DNA from: Dryas octopetala
Lineage: Eukaryota; Streptophyta; Magnoliopsida; Rosales; Rosaceae
Direction: 5' to 3'
Assembly: GCA_963921425.1 (NCBI GenBank)
Contig: OY992834.1
Coordinates: 18,551,923-18,615,922, forward strand
Length of the DNA stretch: 64,000 bases
Under the pieces are notes generated by a model that saw nothing but the letters and a program-made list of their open reading frames with translations, had not been told where the DNA came from and did no database searches. The translations under genes were made by a program, and so were the position numbers. Positions 11,397 to 23,673 of this stretch are shown here, one piece after another. The stretch's first letter is position 1, and every line of letters begins with the position of its first letter.

Positions 11397-12677
11397 GAGT
11401 GATGCTATTAGCACGCTCTTTTTTTTTTTTCTTTTTCCACACCCTCACCAACTTATTTTGTGAAATTACTTAATTGATACAAAGAGAAATTATTTAATTG
11501 ACACAAAGAGAAATTATCTTAAAGGACAACCCACATCATTTAAAAAAATAAAAAATAATAATCTCCTTACACACCACAAACTCAACACTCCTAAACCACA
11601 ACTACACACCCCACCCTCAACCTCACATCCAATCACAACTAAAACACACCCCACCCTTGACCTCACCTCCATCCCAAAATTGCTGACACCCACCTCCCGC
11701 CATCAACCCTGCCCTCATTGCCGCCCATGCATCCTCTCTCCACCATAGCCATTGAAAGTTGGAGGCATGCCCTAACCTAAAATTTTTGGATTTGAATGTA
11801 AATCGAATGCTTTCTTATCTAATTTCAATTGGTTAATCAATCATAATACCTTTTTCGTTTGTTTACGATGATTTAGAGTAAGGTTTTTTAGAGTGTAAGA
11901 GTGAATTTTCTGGTTATTTATTTTCAGATTCGCATGTTGTTCGACACTGGCCTACTGAACATTTCGATTTCCTTCGGTAGTAAGCTATCGAACCTTTCAG
12001 TTTCATTCGGTAGTAAGCTGCCAAACGAAACTGAAAAGTTTGACAGCTTAGTACCGAACGAAACCGAAATGTTCAGTAAACCAGTGCCGAACGACCTGCG
12101 AAACCCTATAACTCAAACTCAAAATTTAAATCTTGAAACCCAGAAAACCCGCACTCCAAATGATCTCAAACAGAAAAAAATAGGTTTTGAGATGAATTAA
12201 CTCATTTAAATTTAATAAAAAAAACCTAGATTTGCATATGAATTAAAATAATTTAGCTTAAGAAATAACTATGGGTTGATAACAATGGCTATGGTGTTGT
12301 AGTAAGGTGGTGAGATCACCAACGACGGATTGATGGTAGTGAGTTGACGACGACTTCGACGACTGAGTTGACAGCAGTGGTGACGGCTTTAATGATGATG
12401 TTGGTATACAGGGATGTGTTCTTGGCTAGGATTGGGTGGGCGTGAGGTTGGGGGTAGGGGTGTGTATTGTCTAAAAGGGTTGAGTAGGTGTGTATTGTTT
12501 GAATAGATTGGGTGGAGTGTGTAAGAGAAATTTAGTAAGATTAATGAGATTGAGGGTATTTTTGTAATAAGAGGGGTGTGTTAAAGAAAAATTTTACATT
12601 TTAAAAACTGATAAGAGGTGTGGAGGAAAAAAGTGTGTACAAAAAGAAAAAAATGGGGTGTGCAAATAGCAGCTCTC
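11397..12677. mobile_element. 1.28-kb TIR element with a central hairpin
   Basis: Left end GAGTGATGCTATTAGCAC, right end GTGTGCAAATAGCAGCTCTC, imperfect inverted repeats. It is flanked by an 8-bp duplication TATATTAA (11389-11396 and 12678-12685). The centre (about 11932-12100) is a long imperfect palindrome built from TTCGGTAGTAAGCT-type words. It has the same layout and similar ends as 29161-30177, so the two belong to one family. There is no transposase, so it is non-autonomous. The superfamily is uncertain (hAT or Mutator by TSD length). Confidence 0.8.
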
Positions 12678-12894
12678 TATATTAATTAACTTAAGCAACT
12701 TAATACTATGTTTACATCTTTCACAAACATACTACATTAATTCAGGCAAAAACTTTACCTGATAGAACCCTCAACTAGTCAACTATCTTCACCAGTCTAG
12801 AATTTTAATAAACGTTTATTTCTTTAATTAGAGAGAAGATCACTCAAAACAAATAAAGGATTGTATTTCCTCCGTTTACTTTATCTGTAGCTAT

Positions 12895-13465
12895 TAGGGG
12901 TGGGCATATTAACCGCGGACCGCCAAAACCGGCCGAACCGCACCGCAAAAAAATCGAGTTGACCAAAAAAAGTCAACACCGCCAAAAAAACCGAACCGAA
13001 CCGCACCGCTTCTCTCCGGTTCCGGTTCTGGTTCTACACCTTATTTAACCGCACCGAACCGAACCGCACCGCATACTTGCAAAAAATATATTTTTATATA
13101 TTTTTATACACATTGTCATATACACCATTTTATATTTTTTTTATATATATTTATACCATTTTTATATACTTTTTATACACTTTTTGTACACATTTTTGTA
13201 CATTTTTATATACTTTTTAATTAGGATGGGTTTGCATCATTAAATAATTGGGCTTAGGCTTAAAAAAACAAGTGTGAGGCCCCATTAGGCCCAGAACCGT
13301 GGTGAGAACCGCACCGCACCGCATTCAAGATGGTTTGGTTTGGTTCGGTTCGGTTTTTTTATTTTTTTCACGGTTTTAAGCACCGAACCGCACCGTCTAT
13401 TCATGTCTGGCGCGGTGCACGGTTCCAAGGGAAAAGTGAGTCGAACCGCACCGCGCCCACCCCTA
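12895..13465. mobile_element. hAT-type MITE, 571 bp
   Basis: The termini TAGGGGTGGGC.. and ..GCCCACCCCTA form an 11-bp inverted repeat, flanked by a perfect 8-bp duplication GTAGCTAT (12887-12894 and 13466-13473), a hAT signature. Subterminal regions are packed with CCGAACCGCACCGC words in both orientations. The core is AT-rich with ATATTTTTATA repeats. No coding capacity. Confidence 0.9.
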
Positions 13466-13680
13466 GTAGCTATGCCTATTCACCATCAACTGGATTCCAC
13501 TCCTACATTTAAGAAATTAGAAAGCCATAATCATGCGATGATCAAACTTAATTGTATGCATAAAGAATACACAAATTAGAGAAAAAGGTATAAAAGACTT
13601 TATATGTAAATGAGGTAATTGGTCTAAGGTATGTGCCTTGGTCGCCTTAGGCTTGGTCGGCCCTGAAGGTTGGCCAATGA

Positions 13681-13800
13681 TCTTTTTTTTTTTTTTTGGT
13701 TAGAAGGAGCTTCATTAAAATCATAAAAAAGGGCAAGAGAAAAACAACAAACAGCCAAGGCCCAGCTCAAAAACAGAGGGGTAAGACAAAACAAAGCAAG
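13681..13800 (-). mobile_element. probable 3' end of a non-LTR retroposon
   Basis: Read on the minus strand, a short unique segment ends ..GAAGCTCCTTCTAACC followed by a poly-A run, the usual form of a 5'-truncated LINE or SINE insertion. A similar arrangement is at 37108-37300. Target duplications were not resolved. Confidence 0.4.
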
Positions 13801-14379
13801 AAAGGAAGATAAAATCCAAAGACAAAGCTAAGAGGTTAGATGCTAGCTAATTTTTGGGAAATGTTTAGACACTGAGAAAAGCTCAAGTCAACCCAAAATT
13901 TGAAACTAAGACAAAGCAGCAGAGGAAAGAGGCCAATGGTTAAAAACTCAATCATGTAGAGACATATGCATATGGAAAGAGATATGACAAAAAAACTACA
14001 GGTGGTCGCAGACTCACAGGTGGGGTGGTCAGTCCGCGAGGTCAAATCCAAGGTTTGTGCAAGGATTTTCCAACGGCAGGTGGTCAGGCGACCACCCTTG
14101 TCCCTCTGTCCATCCATCCATGTTCGTAACTCACTTAATGTTACAAATAACAAAGGGCTTGTACATATCTTGGTTGCACTAAGCACCAAAGTAGCCTTAA
14201 TAGAATTTTTTTTTAGAAATGCACAAAGGCAAATGCCTTATCCTAGTCCTTATCAGTTGAAGGTCCCACCCTCTCAGTTCCATCCCTTTCTTTTTCACCA
14301 AAATGGATCATAAATGGCCTATAATTGGGGTACCTTTTGACAATAATTGGGGTACCTTTTGACACTAGTCCATCGAACC

Positions 14380-15022
14380 ACCTGCATCCAATTTTTTTTT
14401 TTTTTGTTGTCTGCTTGGGCGAGAGGAGAGAGGAAATAAGAGAAAAAGAAAGAGAGAAGTGGTGGTGGTTGTGCGCCATTTAGAGAAAAGGAGAGAGAGA
14501 GGGAAAAGAGAGTGGTGCGGGGTGGTGTTGCACGCCATGTAGAGAAGAGAAGAGAGAGGAAAAGGAGAGTGGTACGGGGTGGTGCTGCCTGATGTGGGGT
14601 GGTGCTGCACGTCATGCAGAGAAGAGGAGAAAGAGAGGAGATAAATGGAGAAGGTTGGGGAAGGGTGCCACGGTGTGTGGGTGTGTGTTGACAGAGAAAG
14701 GGAGAGAGGAAAGGAGAGAGAGTGGGAAAAAGAAAGATGGGATGAGAGAAAGAAGGTTGAGGAGGTGTGTGGTGTTGACAGAGAAAGGGAGAGCTTGTGA
14801 GAGATGATGGCGGATGTGTGGTGTGTGTTGACAGAGAAAGATGAGGTGTGTAATGAAATAAGAGTATTTTGGTAATGGGTTGGATGTGTATTGAGAGGTT
14901 TTGAATTTGAAGTGAGTATGTGAGGTGTGTAAAAGAAAAAAAAAAAGTGTGCAAAAAAAAAAAAGTGCAAATAACAACAACTCTAAAATAAAAAAATAAA
15001 AAATGTATAAATAGCATCACTC
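14380..15022. mobile_element. truncated relative of the hairpin-bearing elements
   Basis: The right end (ATAAATAGCATCACTC, to 15022) is the inverse of the left end of the element at 11397. The interior has the same GA-rich, TGTTGACAGAGAAAGGGAGAG-like texture as the right half of 29161-30177. No matching left end or central palindrome is present, so the left half is missing. The long minus-strand frames here are low-complexity by-products of the CT/GA bias. Confidence 0.5.
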
Positions 15023-15299
15023 AATAATAAAAGTACAAAATAAAAATTTGAAAATTTGGTAAAAGACTAAAAGTACATAGACTCATTTAACCCTTTTTTT
15101 TTTTTTTTTTTTCAAAAAACCTAATTTATTATATTACTGAAAAGTGAAAACTAAGCCAGCCCACCCTGATTAAAAAATAATAATAATAATAACAAAACGA
15201 CACCACTCATCGTTCTCTCTCTGGTCTCTGGTCTCTCGCTCTGTCTCAACTCTCACTCACCAGCCATCCAAATCATCGCCTTCAATTTTTATTTTCGGC

Positions 15300-16517
15300 A
15301 TGGGCAGGTATTTCTCTTGAATCTCTATTATTTTTTTTGTTTCTAAGTTTAATTTTAGTTTAAAATGGTTGGGGATGAATTTAGGTATGAATTTAGTTAT
15401 TTAGGGATTGAATTTGGGTATTTAGGTTAGGTTTAAATGTGAGAACTGAGAACCCCATTTGAATTTAGGAATTTTTATTTTGTTGGATTTTATGCCCAGA
15501 TTCCCAATCACCAGACCCATACCCATTTCAATATTACCCAAATTCTTAACAAATCACTTTTTTTTTTTTTTTTTTTTTAAACATATAGCTTTTGGTTCTC
15601 CATTACCAATGATCAGCTACAATACTTGCGTTGTATATGTATATGGGGTGGGAGTGCTGACTGACTGGTGAGGGGCAGGAAGAAAGAGCAAGTCCATTAC
15701 TCCAGTTAAATTGTATTGTATATTTATATGCCTTTACGTTGTAAAGTCTAACTTGTATAAGTATAGTCTCCAGTTTCTGAATAGAACAAGCCATGGGCCG
15801 ATGGCCATAAAAGCAATCATAGAATTCTAGTAAAAAGAAGACGAAGTTTGGTCCCGTAGAGTGTGAGAGAGTATATGATGTCCGAATATATGAACACAGA
15901 TTTCATTAGTAAAAGCATATCTGATCAAATTGATTGATGTGGGATTGCTTGTAAATTTCAGGTGCCAAGTTCAGTAAGCTCAATCTTGATTGTTGGAAGT
16001 GGAAGTTTGGAAAACAAGTTGTATATTTCATTATTGCTGGTTTGTTAAGCTGCAAATTTCAATCTTAAAATCTTAGTTGCATTTTGCTAGAAGTAAGGTT
16101 GCTAATTGTATCTTTTTTTTTTTTTAATTAATGAAATGTCCTTGTACTGTCAAGGTTTTTTTTTAGCCCACCCCAGTTTAAAATCCTGGATCTGTCCCTG
16201 GATAGATAATTGAGTTTTAGTAGTATTAGCAACTCTATTGGAGTTGCTCAAATTATTTAAAGCTCCCAGGGTCCAGAGGTTCAGCCTCCAAAACCAAACA
16301 ACCACCTCAGCACCTCCCTCTTTCTCTCTCGCAGTAAGAAGGGATAGGTTCAGAGCTCAAAACTAAGGCAACCCCTTTAGAATCTTTATCTTTTTTAAAA
16401 CAATTTTTATTTGATATTTGATAATTTCTCATCTGAGATTTGTGTTGTCATTAATTATTATTTTTATTGAAATTTCTTTTAAAGGTCAAGCAAAGCAAGT
16501 GGAAGAGTTTTCTGATG
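15300..16517 (+). promoter_or_regulatory. possible upstream ORF spliced into the LAS1-like 5' UTR
   Basis: A leader exon appears to end at GGGCAG/GTATTT (15307) and to join the acceptor AAAG at 16484. An ATG at 15300 would then open a 12-codon reading frame across the junction. Its TGA overlaps the main start codon by one base (TGATG, 16513-16517). This is visible only if the predicted leader splice is used. Such an arrangement usually lowers initiation at the main ATG or allows reinitiation. The transcription start is not determined. Confidence 0.35.
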
Positions 16518-17217
16518 GAGTCACTTTTAGGGTTTAAGGAAGAATCAAGAGATTATGAGCAATTGGGGATATCATCATCATCACCATCGTACAGCCACAA
16601 ATTGGTGCCCTGGTTAAGCTGGGATGAATGGCTCTTTGTTTACGAATCTCTCCTTTCGAATTCACCTGTTTCCGTGGCCTCTGCTTTGAGAAGAGTAAGA
16701 GAAACCCAACTTATGTGCTCTTTGTTACCATGGAAATCATTTTCTGGGAAAATGTTATGTTTGTGCTGCATTGTATCTGAAAAATCGTGTGGAATGCCTT
16801 ATTTCTGTTTATTTCTCTGGAAGAGTCCCTATCAGGAAAAAAAAAAATAATAATCTTTTGGAAAGCTCACAGTGGAATTCTTAGCATATCATTGAATTTA
16901 TTTGAATTTAATTATGTATTTTTTGCTAAAATTTTGAAAACAATGGAAGAAATTATTTTGTTGAAGTGGGTTTTACTTTCGATTAAATTTCTGAGTTTTG
17001 TGGCAATCTTATATGTGTTTTTCATCTTTGGATTGTTTACAGATATCAGCATGGCGAAGCAGAGGATGTCTTCCTGTTGTGATTGAAGTTACGGCTTCAA
17101 TTATTGAAGTTCAGCAAAAAGATCCTCACTTAAGGTACCTTTTATTCCCAACTTCACAAGCTTACTGTAGGTCAGATTGATAAATTTTTTTATACCTTTT
17201 GTTTTTTTTTGCTTTGT

Positions 17218-17248
<31 letters not shown>

Positions 17249-20200
17249 GGGGGGCGGCGATCCTTAATAATCTCCAAATTTTCTAGCCAAAGATATGTAT
17301 TTGTCCTACTTTGAATACTACTACTTGTATGTGTTTTGTGAATTATAGAAAGGACCAGTCAAATGATGCTTTAGATAATTGGAGAGCAGATCAATCCAGG
17401 GATGCTTCACTTTCAGAGGAAATGCTGGCCATGTTATATTGCATGGCAATCATGAGGTGAGGTTCCCTAAATATAATGATTTTGGTTCTTAAATGTCTGC
17501 ATTCTTATCTTTTTCCTCCTTATCATCTTGTAATGTATGGATATAGTTGCTTAGTAGTACTACCATAGTGACCACAATACAATGATTTGTACAAATAATT
17601 CCGTTGATCAACTATATAATGCTCTCTCTCTCTCTCTCTCTCCCTCCTTTGGGAGGTAGTTTGGAGTGGGGATAAACTGATATCTCAAGAGGTAGACTAC
17701 TTAGACCCATACGTGGGCAGCAAGTATGCTAAACTTGTAACTGAGCAACCTACCCATAAGATGTATAGGTTAGTTGCATCATGTGTTGTCTTTTGTCATT
17801 CTTTAACAATTCGCCATATGCTTTGTATCTTCACCAATTTGAAATTTTTTGAGTCTTCACTTGTCCCAGTTACATTACAGGTTCAGCTGCACCTAGAACC
17901 TTGCACTTATTAGATAAATTTGTAGGACAAAGGTTATGACTAAAATTTGATAGGTCTCGGAAAGAGCTCCAGTGTGATATTAGGGATGAACTATAGATGT
18001 ATATGTTCTCAGTACTCCTCATTTGGAAGGTCCTAAAGATTCAGTAAGATCATAAAATCTTGTCAGGAATTTAAATCAAGTTTGAGGTGATTATTCTTTA
18101 GAATTATCATATATGTATGCAGTGCTTATATTATCATTCAATTTAAGATTTCATTTGAAATGGGTTCTTTGTAACATGCATAATTTTTGTTGTAAATCCG
18201 ATGTTGCATCACATAACTGATTATAGTATGTATCAAGATAGTTCATTTGTGGATGAGAAAAATGTTTGTGGGCGGGAATAAGGCAATGGTTTTATGGAGT
18301 TGTGGTGTGGTAACGGTGTTTCGGGGTTTTTGGTTGGAAATGGACATAAGGATTTTTGAGGATTGCAGAGGGGAGGGGTTTTATTGTTGTGGTGGATTTT
18401 GTCCACAGTGCTTGTAATTGTTCCTTGTTATTAATGAAATTTTGTTTCTTGTAGAAAAAAAAAAAAAATCATTTTTGGAATTTCTACTTTTAAAGTTTCG
18501 CATAGTTAGGCATAGAACAGATAACTTAAGTCTTTGTAATTCATTGACCATTCCAAAATTGCACTTCATATGTATATAATTATATATGTATTTGATTCGA
18601 AATTGTAGAGGATTAAGGCTTTAAGCTCACATCTATTTTTGTCTACTGTTTATGTGTGTCACATGTAATGCTACATGAACAAATTAGGTTCACACTAGTT
18701 GTCTTGTTTCTGAAGGCTTGTGAATGGTGTTGTTGAGAAGACACGTAAGAAAACAGAGGTTTCAATTGCTGTGGCTGCTGATGCAATTGGCATTCCACGT
18801 ACGCTGATTGATATCCGTCATGGTGAGCAACCCCAACTTTGAATTTGTACATTTATCTTTTGTTAGTTGGTTAAGCCTTTAGGCTTTTTCAGTAGTCTGA
18901 GATACCAACCTTCTCCATTAAGCCCTTGCATACTCTATGTGGGGATTTGAGTATTCAAATAATTTTTTGAACATAGTGCGGATTGACGTTATTTTGATTT
19001 TCTCTTTGTTCTTTGATTTTAGAGGGATCTCATCGTGAACTTCCTGCACTTCAGGTTGTTCGCAGTGCTTCAGTTAAGGTATGCATCTATTTTTGTTTGG
19101 TCGAATTAAGGTATGCATCATATGCTTAGTATTTCAAATCATAACTTGTCCCCTGCATCATTTACTAATTATATTTGGAAGGAAAGGACTCAATTTAAAT
19201 TTGGAAAGTTAAACTATGTTCATGGTTGGTGTCTTTAGGCACTTGATTGGTTGAAGTCTTATTATTGGGAGCCTCAGAAGAAGGCAATTCCATTTCATGG
19301 GAATGGAATTGCTAACATCAGAAATGAAATAAAGTCTAAATTTCATGAATTGGCCTTCTGCTTGAGAGTTAAGAAGACTCCCCAATCCCATTCTTCACAA
19401 GCCAAGGAAAAACGTGGTATGAGAATCTCTTTTCTTTTTCAAGTTGTGTTGATTATAGTGCCTAAAGTCTCTGATCTATAGGAAATATCTGCTAATATTT
19501 CAATGGTTTTGCATAGAGTGCAATATGGGGTTGCACCTATGAATATGGAACATTTCATATAATTGCAGCCACATTAGGGAATAGGGATTGTGCTTGTGCC
19601 ATGAGCCAAAAACTTTTAATATAGAGAGTCCCCTTTTTGATAAGAACCAATATTTATATATACACAATTACACATATCTAAGCTCCCTTGTGCTGTGTCA
19701 CAAGCCTAGATGGAAATATTATATCCGACTTCTGAATTACTGTTAACATGCGGATGTTGCAGTCATATTAGTGGAAATACAAAAACTTAAAAATAAAATA
19801 AAAAAATGGTGAAGATTTAGATTTCTACTGCAGTGTTAGCCATTGGTTGAAGTAAAAAGTCAGAACTTATAAAATATTGTAAATCTGGTCAACTATTCAT
19901 ACTTCCTATGCACTATGCACTATGCACTATGCACTATCATCATAGCAATTAACTAAATTCATCAATTAACAGCCAGTCTGATGCAGGAAAAATCTGTGGA
20001 ACAACACCCATCTGATGTTAACAATAATCCGGACATCTGGATTAGAGAAATGCCCTATATATATATGTAATATAGAGTAGTTCTCTCTTCCGGACTTCCA
20101 TATTTTAGCTAGCATCCAGACCTTACCTCACTACCGTTGGATATATCAAACAGATGACACTTTTAATAAACTGTTACTAAAGTTGCTGCCCTGACACACC

Positions 20201-23200
20201 CACATACCTCCCCAAGTTACTTTTCCCTTGCTTCTCATCCCTCTCTTATAACTTCCTCCGTAGTCATTGGGGAAAGGCATGCGGGTCAGTGGGTGCATCG
20301 GGGGCAATAAAACCACATCAGTCAGTTTTTTATTATCTATTAAAGTGAAGAGGTCTCATTCATTGTATGTATCCAATGGTAGTAAGTTGAGGTAAGATCC
20401 AGATACTAACTTAAACATGAAGTGTGGAGGAGAGAACTATTCTATATATGTATGCATTTATTGAGTTTTGCTCCATGATATGAGTAACCATGTGTCTTGC
20501 CACTGGTCCAGTTTTTACCAGTGGGTATGAGTGATATGCATGGCAAGCCATATAAGCAGATGTGTCATGGACAAAAATTCTTTATAAGTTCGGATTTCAT
20601 TTAGTTGTGTGGTTTACAACATTTACTATCACTTGTTACTGTTTTTTATTGTATCGAATTTTGCTCTTTCTATAGGTGGCAAACATAGTAAGTGGCACTG
20701 TGGGCGTAATAAGTTTTTCTCACTAATGGCTGGCGAGACCCATTCATCAAAATCTGGAAGTAAGATACTAATTATATTAATTTGGTGGAATTAGAAGGTG
20801 GTAATTTCTAGTGTACACTAGCATTTTGTTTGGTTTCTGTGTGGTTGAAGGAAAAGAAAAGAAAATAATTAAATTCCAATACCTACCAACTTACCAACAT
20901 TTGGCTCTAGAGTAGGAATGAAATAAAAAAAAAAGCAGAGAATATAAGTCTAGATTGCTCTCAAACTCTCTCTTTAAAAGAGTTTAGGTTTTGAGAGAAA
21001 GGTTGCTTATAGAGCACCAATATTACATGTTCTTGTCTAATATTACATGTTCTTGTCTTATGTTACATTCACTTTCCCCCATAACCAAACACTTGAAAAT
21101 CTTTCTTTTATCTTCTCTCTCTCTTTTAATTTCTGTAGTTGTAATTGAACCAAACATAGCTTGAAGAATAATATGTAAATTAAATGCGGTTGAAGTTTTG
21201 AAGTATTTTGGAAAGTTTGGTCACAAATCATAAATGATATATAGCATAAATCATAAATTCATGTATCTATATATACCTAAACCTGGTCATCATATATGTT
21301 ATACTAGTCAGAAATGTGACAATTAGAGTTATAAACATTCTCAGTTTGGTGTGGGTTTCACTTTGGAATCTCAACATTGCGACCTCAAACCCCGACTACC
21401 CCAGAACTCAACTTAACCCAAGATTTTATGTATCTAACCTGTCTGGAAGCCTTCCAAATCCATCAGGTGGAGTAGGTGGGGCCCAGGCAAAACCTTCCTG
21501 TTGTTGGCTATGCAACTTTATGTCAACAAAGCTCTGGACTTGGCTCTTGAAATATTAGTGTAAAGGATTTATATGTAACCTAGATAGGATTTTGCTTTCA
21601 AGGCTAAGTATTGATTTCTATCTTGCTCTTGCTATTTAACCATATTATTGGTACAAGAACATGTTTATGGGAGATATAGAGGAGAGTTTGGCTTTGGATA
21701 TGTCCGTATGGTGGACTGGAGTTAATGTTGAGGCCCCAAGTAGTTAAAAGAAAAATGGATTTGTAGTTTATCCCATTTATGTTTGGTATAATGACTTAGT
21801 TGAGTTGAAGAGTATTGTATGTATAATATCATTGTTAATGATGTGTAGTGAGAAATGGTATGATTTTTTATGTAATGGAAAATGTGGATTTGAATGGGTA
21901 AGTGGTAGAACAGAGTACATATTGAGGATTGGTTATAGTTTCAAAAAAACAATCATGCAGCTGAACCTATATTTTACCCCTCTGTTTTTTATTGTGTACA
22001 ACATAATTCAAAACTTAGTTTCATATTCACTTGCAAGTTTTGGCTTCCTTTTTGTATCTAATTATCTCATGAATTGTGAGGGATGCATTTAATACATTAT
22101 TGAGCTAAGAATTGTGCTCCTTCCCGTTAACTTTTGAATGCAGAAGACCTTGTGTATTACTGTTACTGTACAAGTAAACTGGAACCCCCCAAGTGGGAGT
22201 CAAACTATTTCATAGCCCCCAGCCTTTTTTCCATTTATCTTCCACCACCTGAGAAAGTTACAGTTTCATTTTTAATTATTTTTAATTTCTTTTAATTATT
22301 ATAAGGTTTATTAGGGGATACTGGGGTTTATTAGTGTAGGATTTAGCATAATTTAGGGGGTTTAAGGTTATTTACTTTAGGGTGTAGAATCATCATTTTA
22401 GAGCTTATGGTTTATAGTTTAGTTCCCAAGTTTTGGATTTTGCTCAAAACTTGATAGGTAAATCCTAAACCATTAGTGATGAATGAGATTCTAACAAAAA
22501 TAAGAAAAAATGCAACCCTAGAGATGTAATTGTGCCACAATTTATGTACATAGCTGTGCCACAATTTGTGTACATAGCTGTGACACAATTATAGTTGACA
22601 GTTAGAGTTCATCTGTAACTGTTTCATCGGCGTTAGAGGGCAGAAAAGAAGTGGGAAAAAAGGTTGGGGGTGATTAGAGAACTCCAAAATAGATAGGGGG
22701 ATATGAATTAATGGCCCCTGTCACTGCCAATCATAATTTGAATGTTTGAGAGTATGCATTAGAGAAAGCCACTTATTTCTACAGTATGCTCACCGCTCTC
22801 TAATTCTCTATTATTAGAGAACAGGTTCTCTTATTTGAAAGGCAAATAGAGAGGAACCCAATCGGTCAGCTAATTTTGAAGGATATGTCTTTTAATACTT
22901 GCATGTATTATAAGATATCATTGAAGTGTGTTTAAAAGCATGTGTCAGTGCAAGTCACTTAGTTTCTTAGTATGCTCACAGCCGTCTAAATCATGATTGG
23001 ATGTCCATGATTAGAGAACAAGCTGTCCTCATTTGAAAGGCAAATGGAGAGGAGCCCAATCTGTCAGCTAGTGTTTGAATATGCCTTTAAATACTTGCAT
23101 GTTTTATGGGTATGGTTGTTAATGATGGTACTTTACTTCAGGTGCTAAAAAAGACGTTACCAAGATATTGAAAAGTCTTGTTGGGTTGTATTCTTCTTTC

Positions 23201-23638
23201 TCCTCAGAAGTTGTGTCTGTACTGTTGGAGTACTTGTTGAAGGCTATAAATTCCTCAGATCCATCGGAGCTTCCAGTAAACACCCAAAATGATCCAAGCC
23301 TACATATTTCGTTAAATGAATGGAAGCTTGTGATAACAAAATTTTCAAATAAGGAACCTGAGTTGCTTCTGGCTCTTCTGAATGCAGTTCTTGATTTGAT
23401 TGAAACTCAAGAAGCAGACGAGACAGGTAACCACATGGCCTGTTCCTTCTTTGTATACTTTCATTCTTTGCTCCATATCCAGATATATGCTGGTAAATTT
23501 ATGGTGTGGTTGTGCATAGAATGTAATTATATTTACTTGGTTACAGCTGGGATGCTTTTTTACACTGCACATGGATCTGTGATGTCTGAGTTTAGAGATA
23601 ATTTCTGCATTTGCATGAAATTTTTGGACTGCTCTGAC

Positions 23639-23673
<35 letters not shown>

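Noticed and set aside
14319..15020. Minus-strand frames of 200-233 codons rich in S, L, T, P
   Set aside because: Produced by GA/CT-biased transposon sequence with several frames open at once. No domain or splice support.
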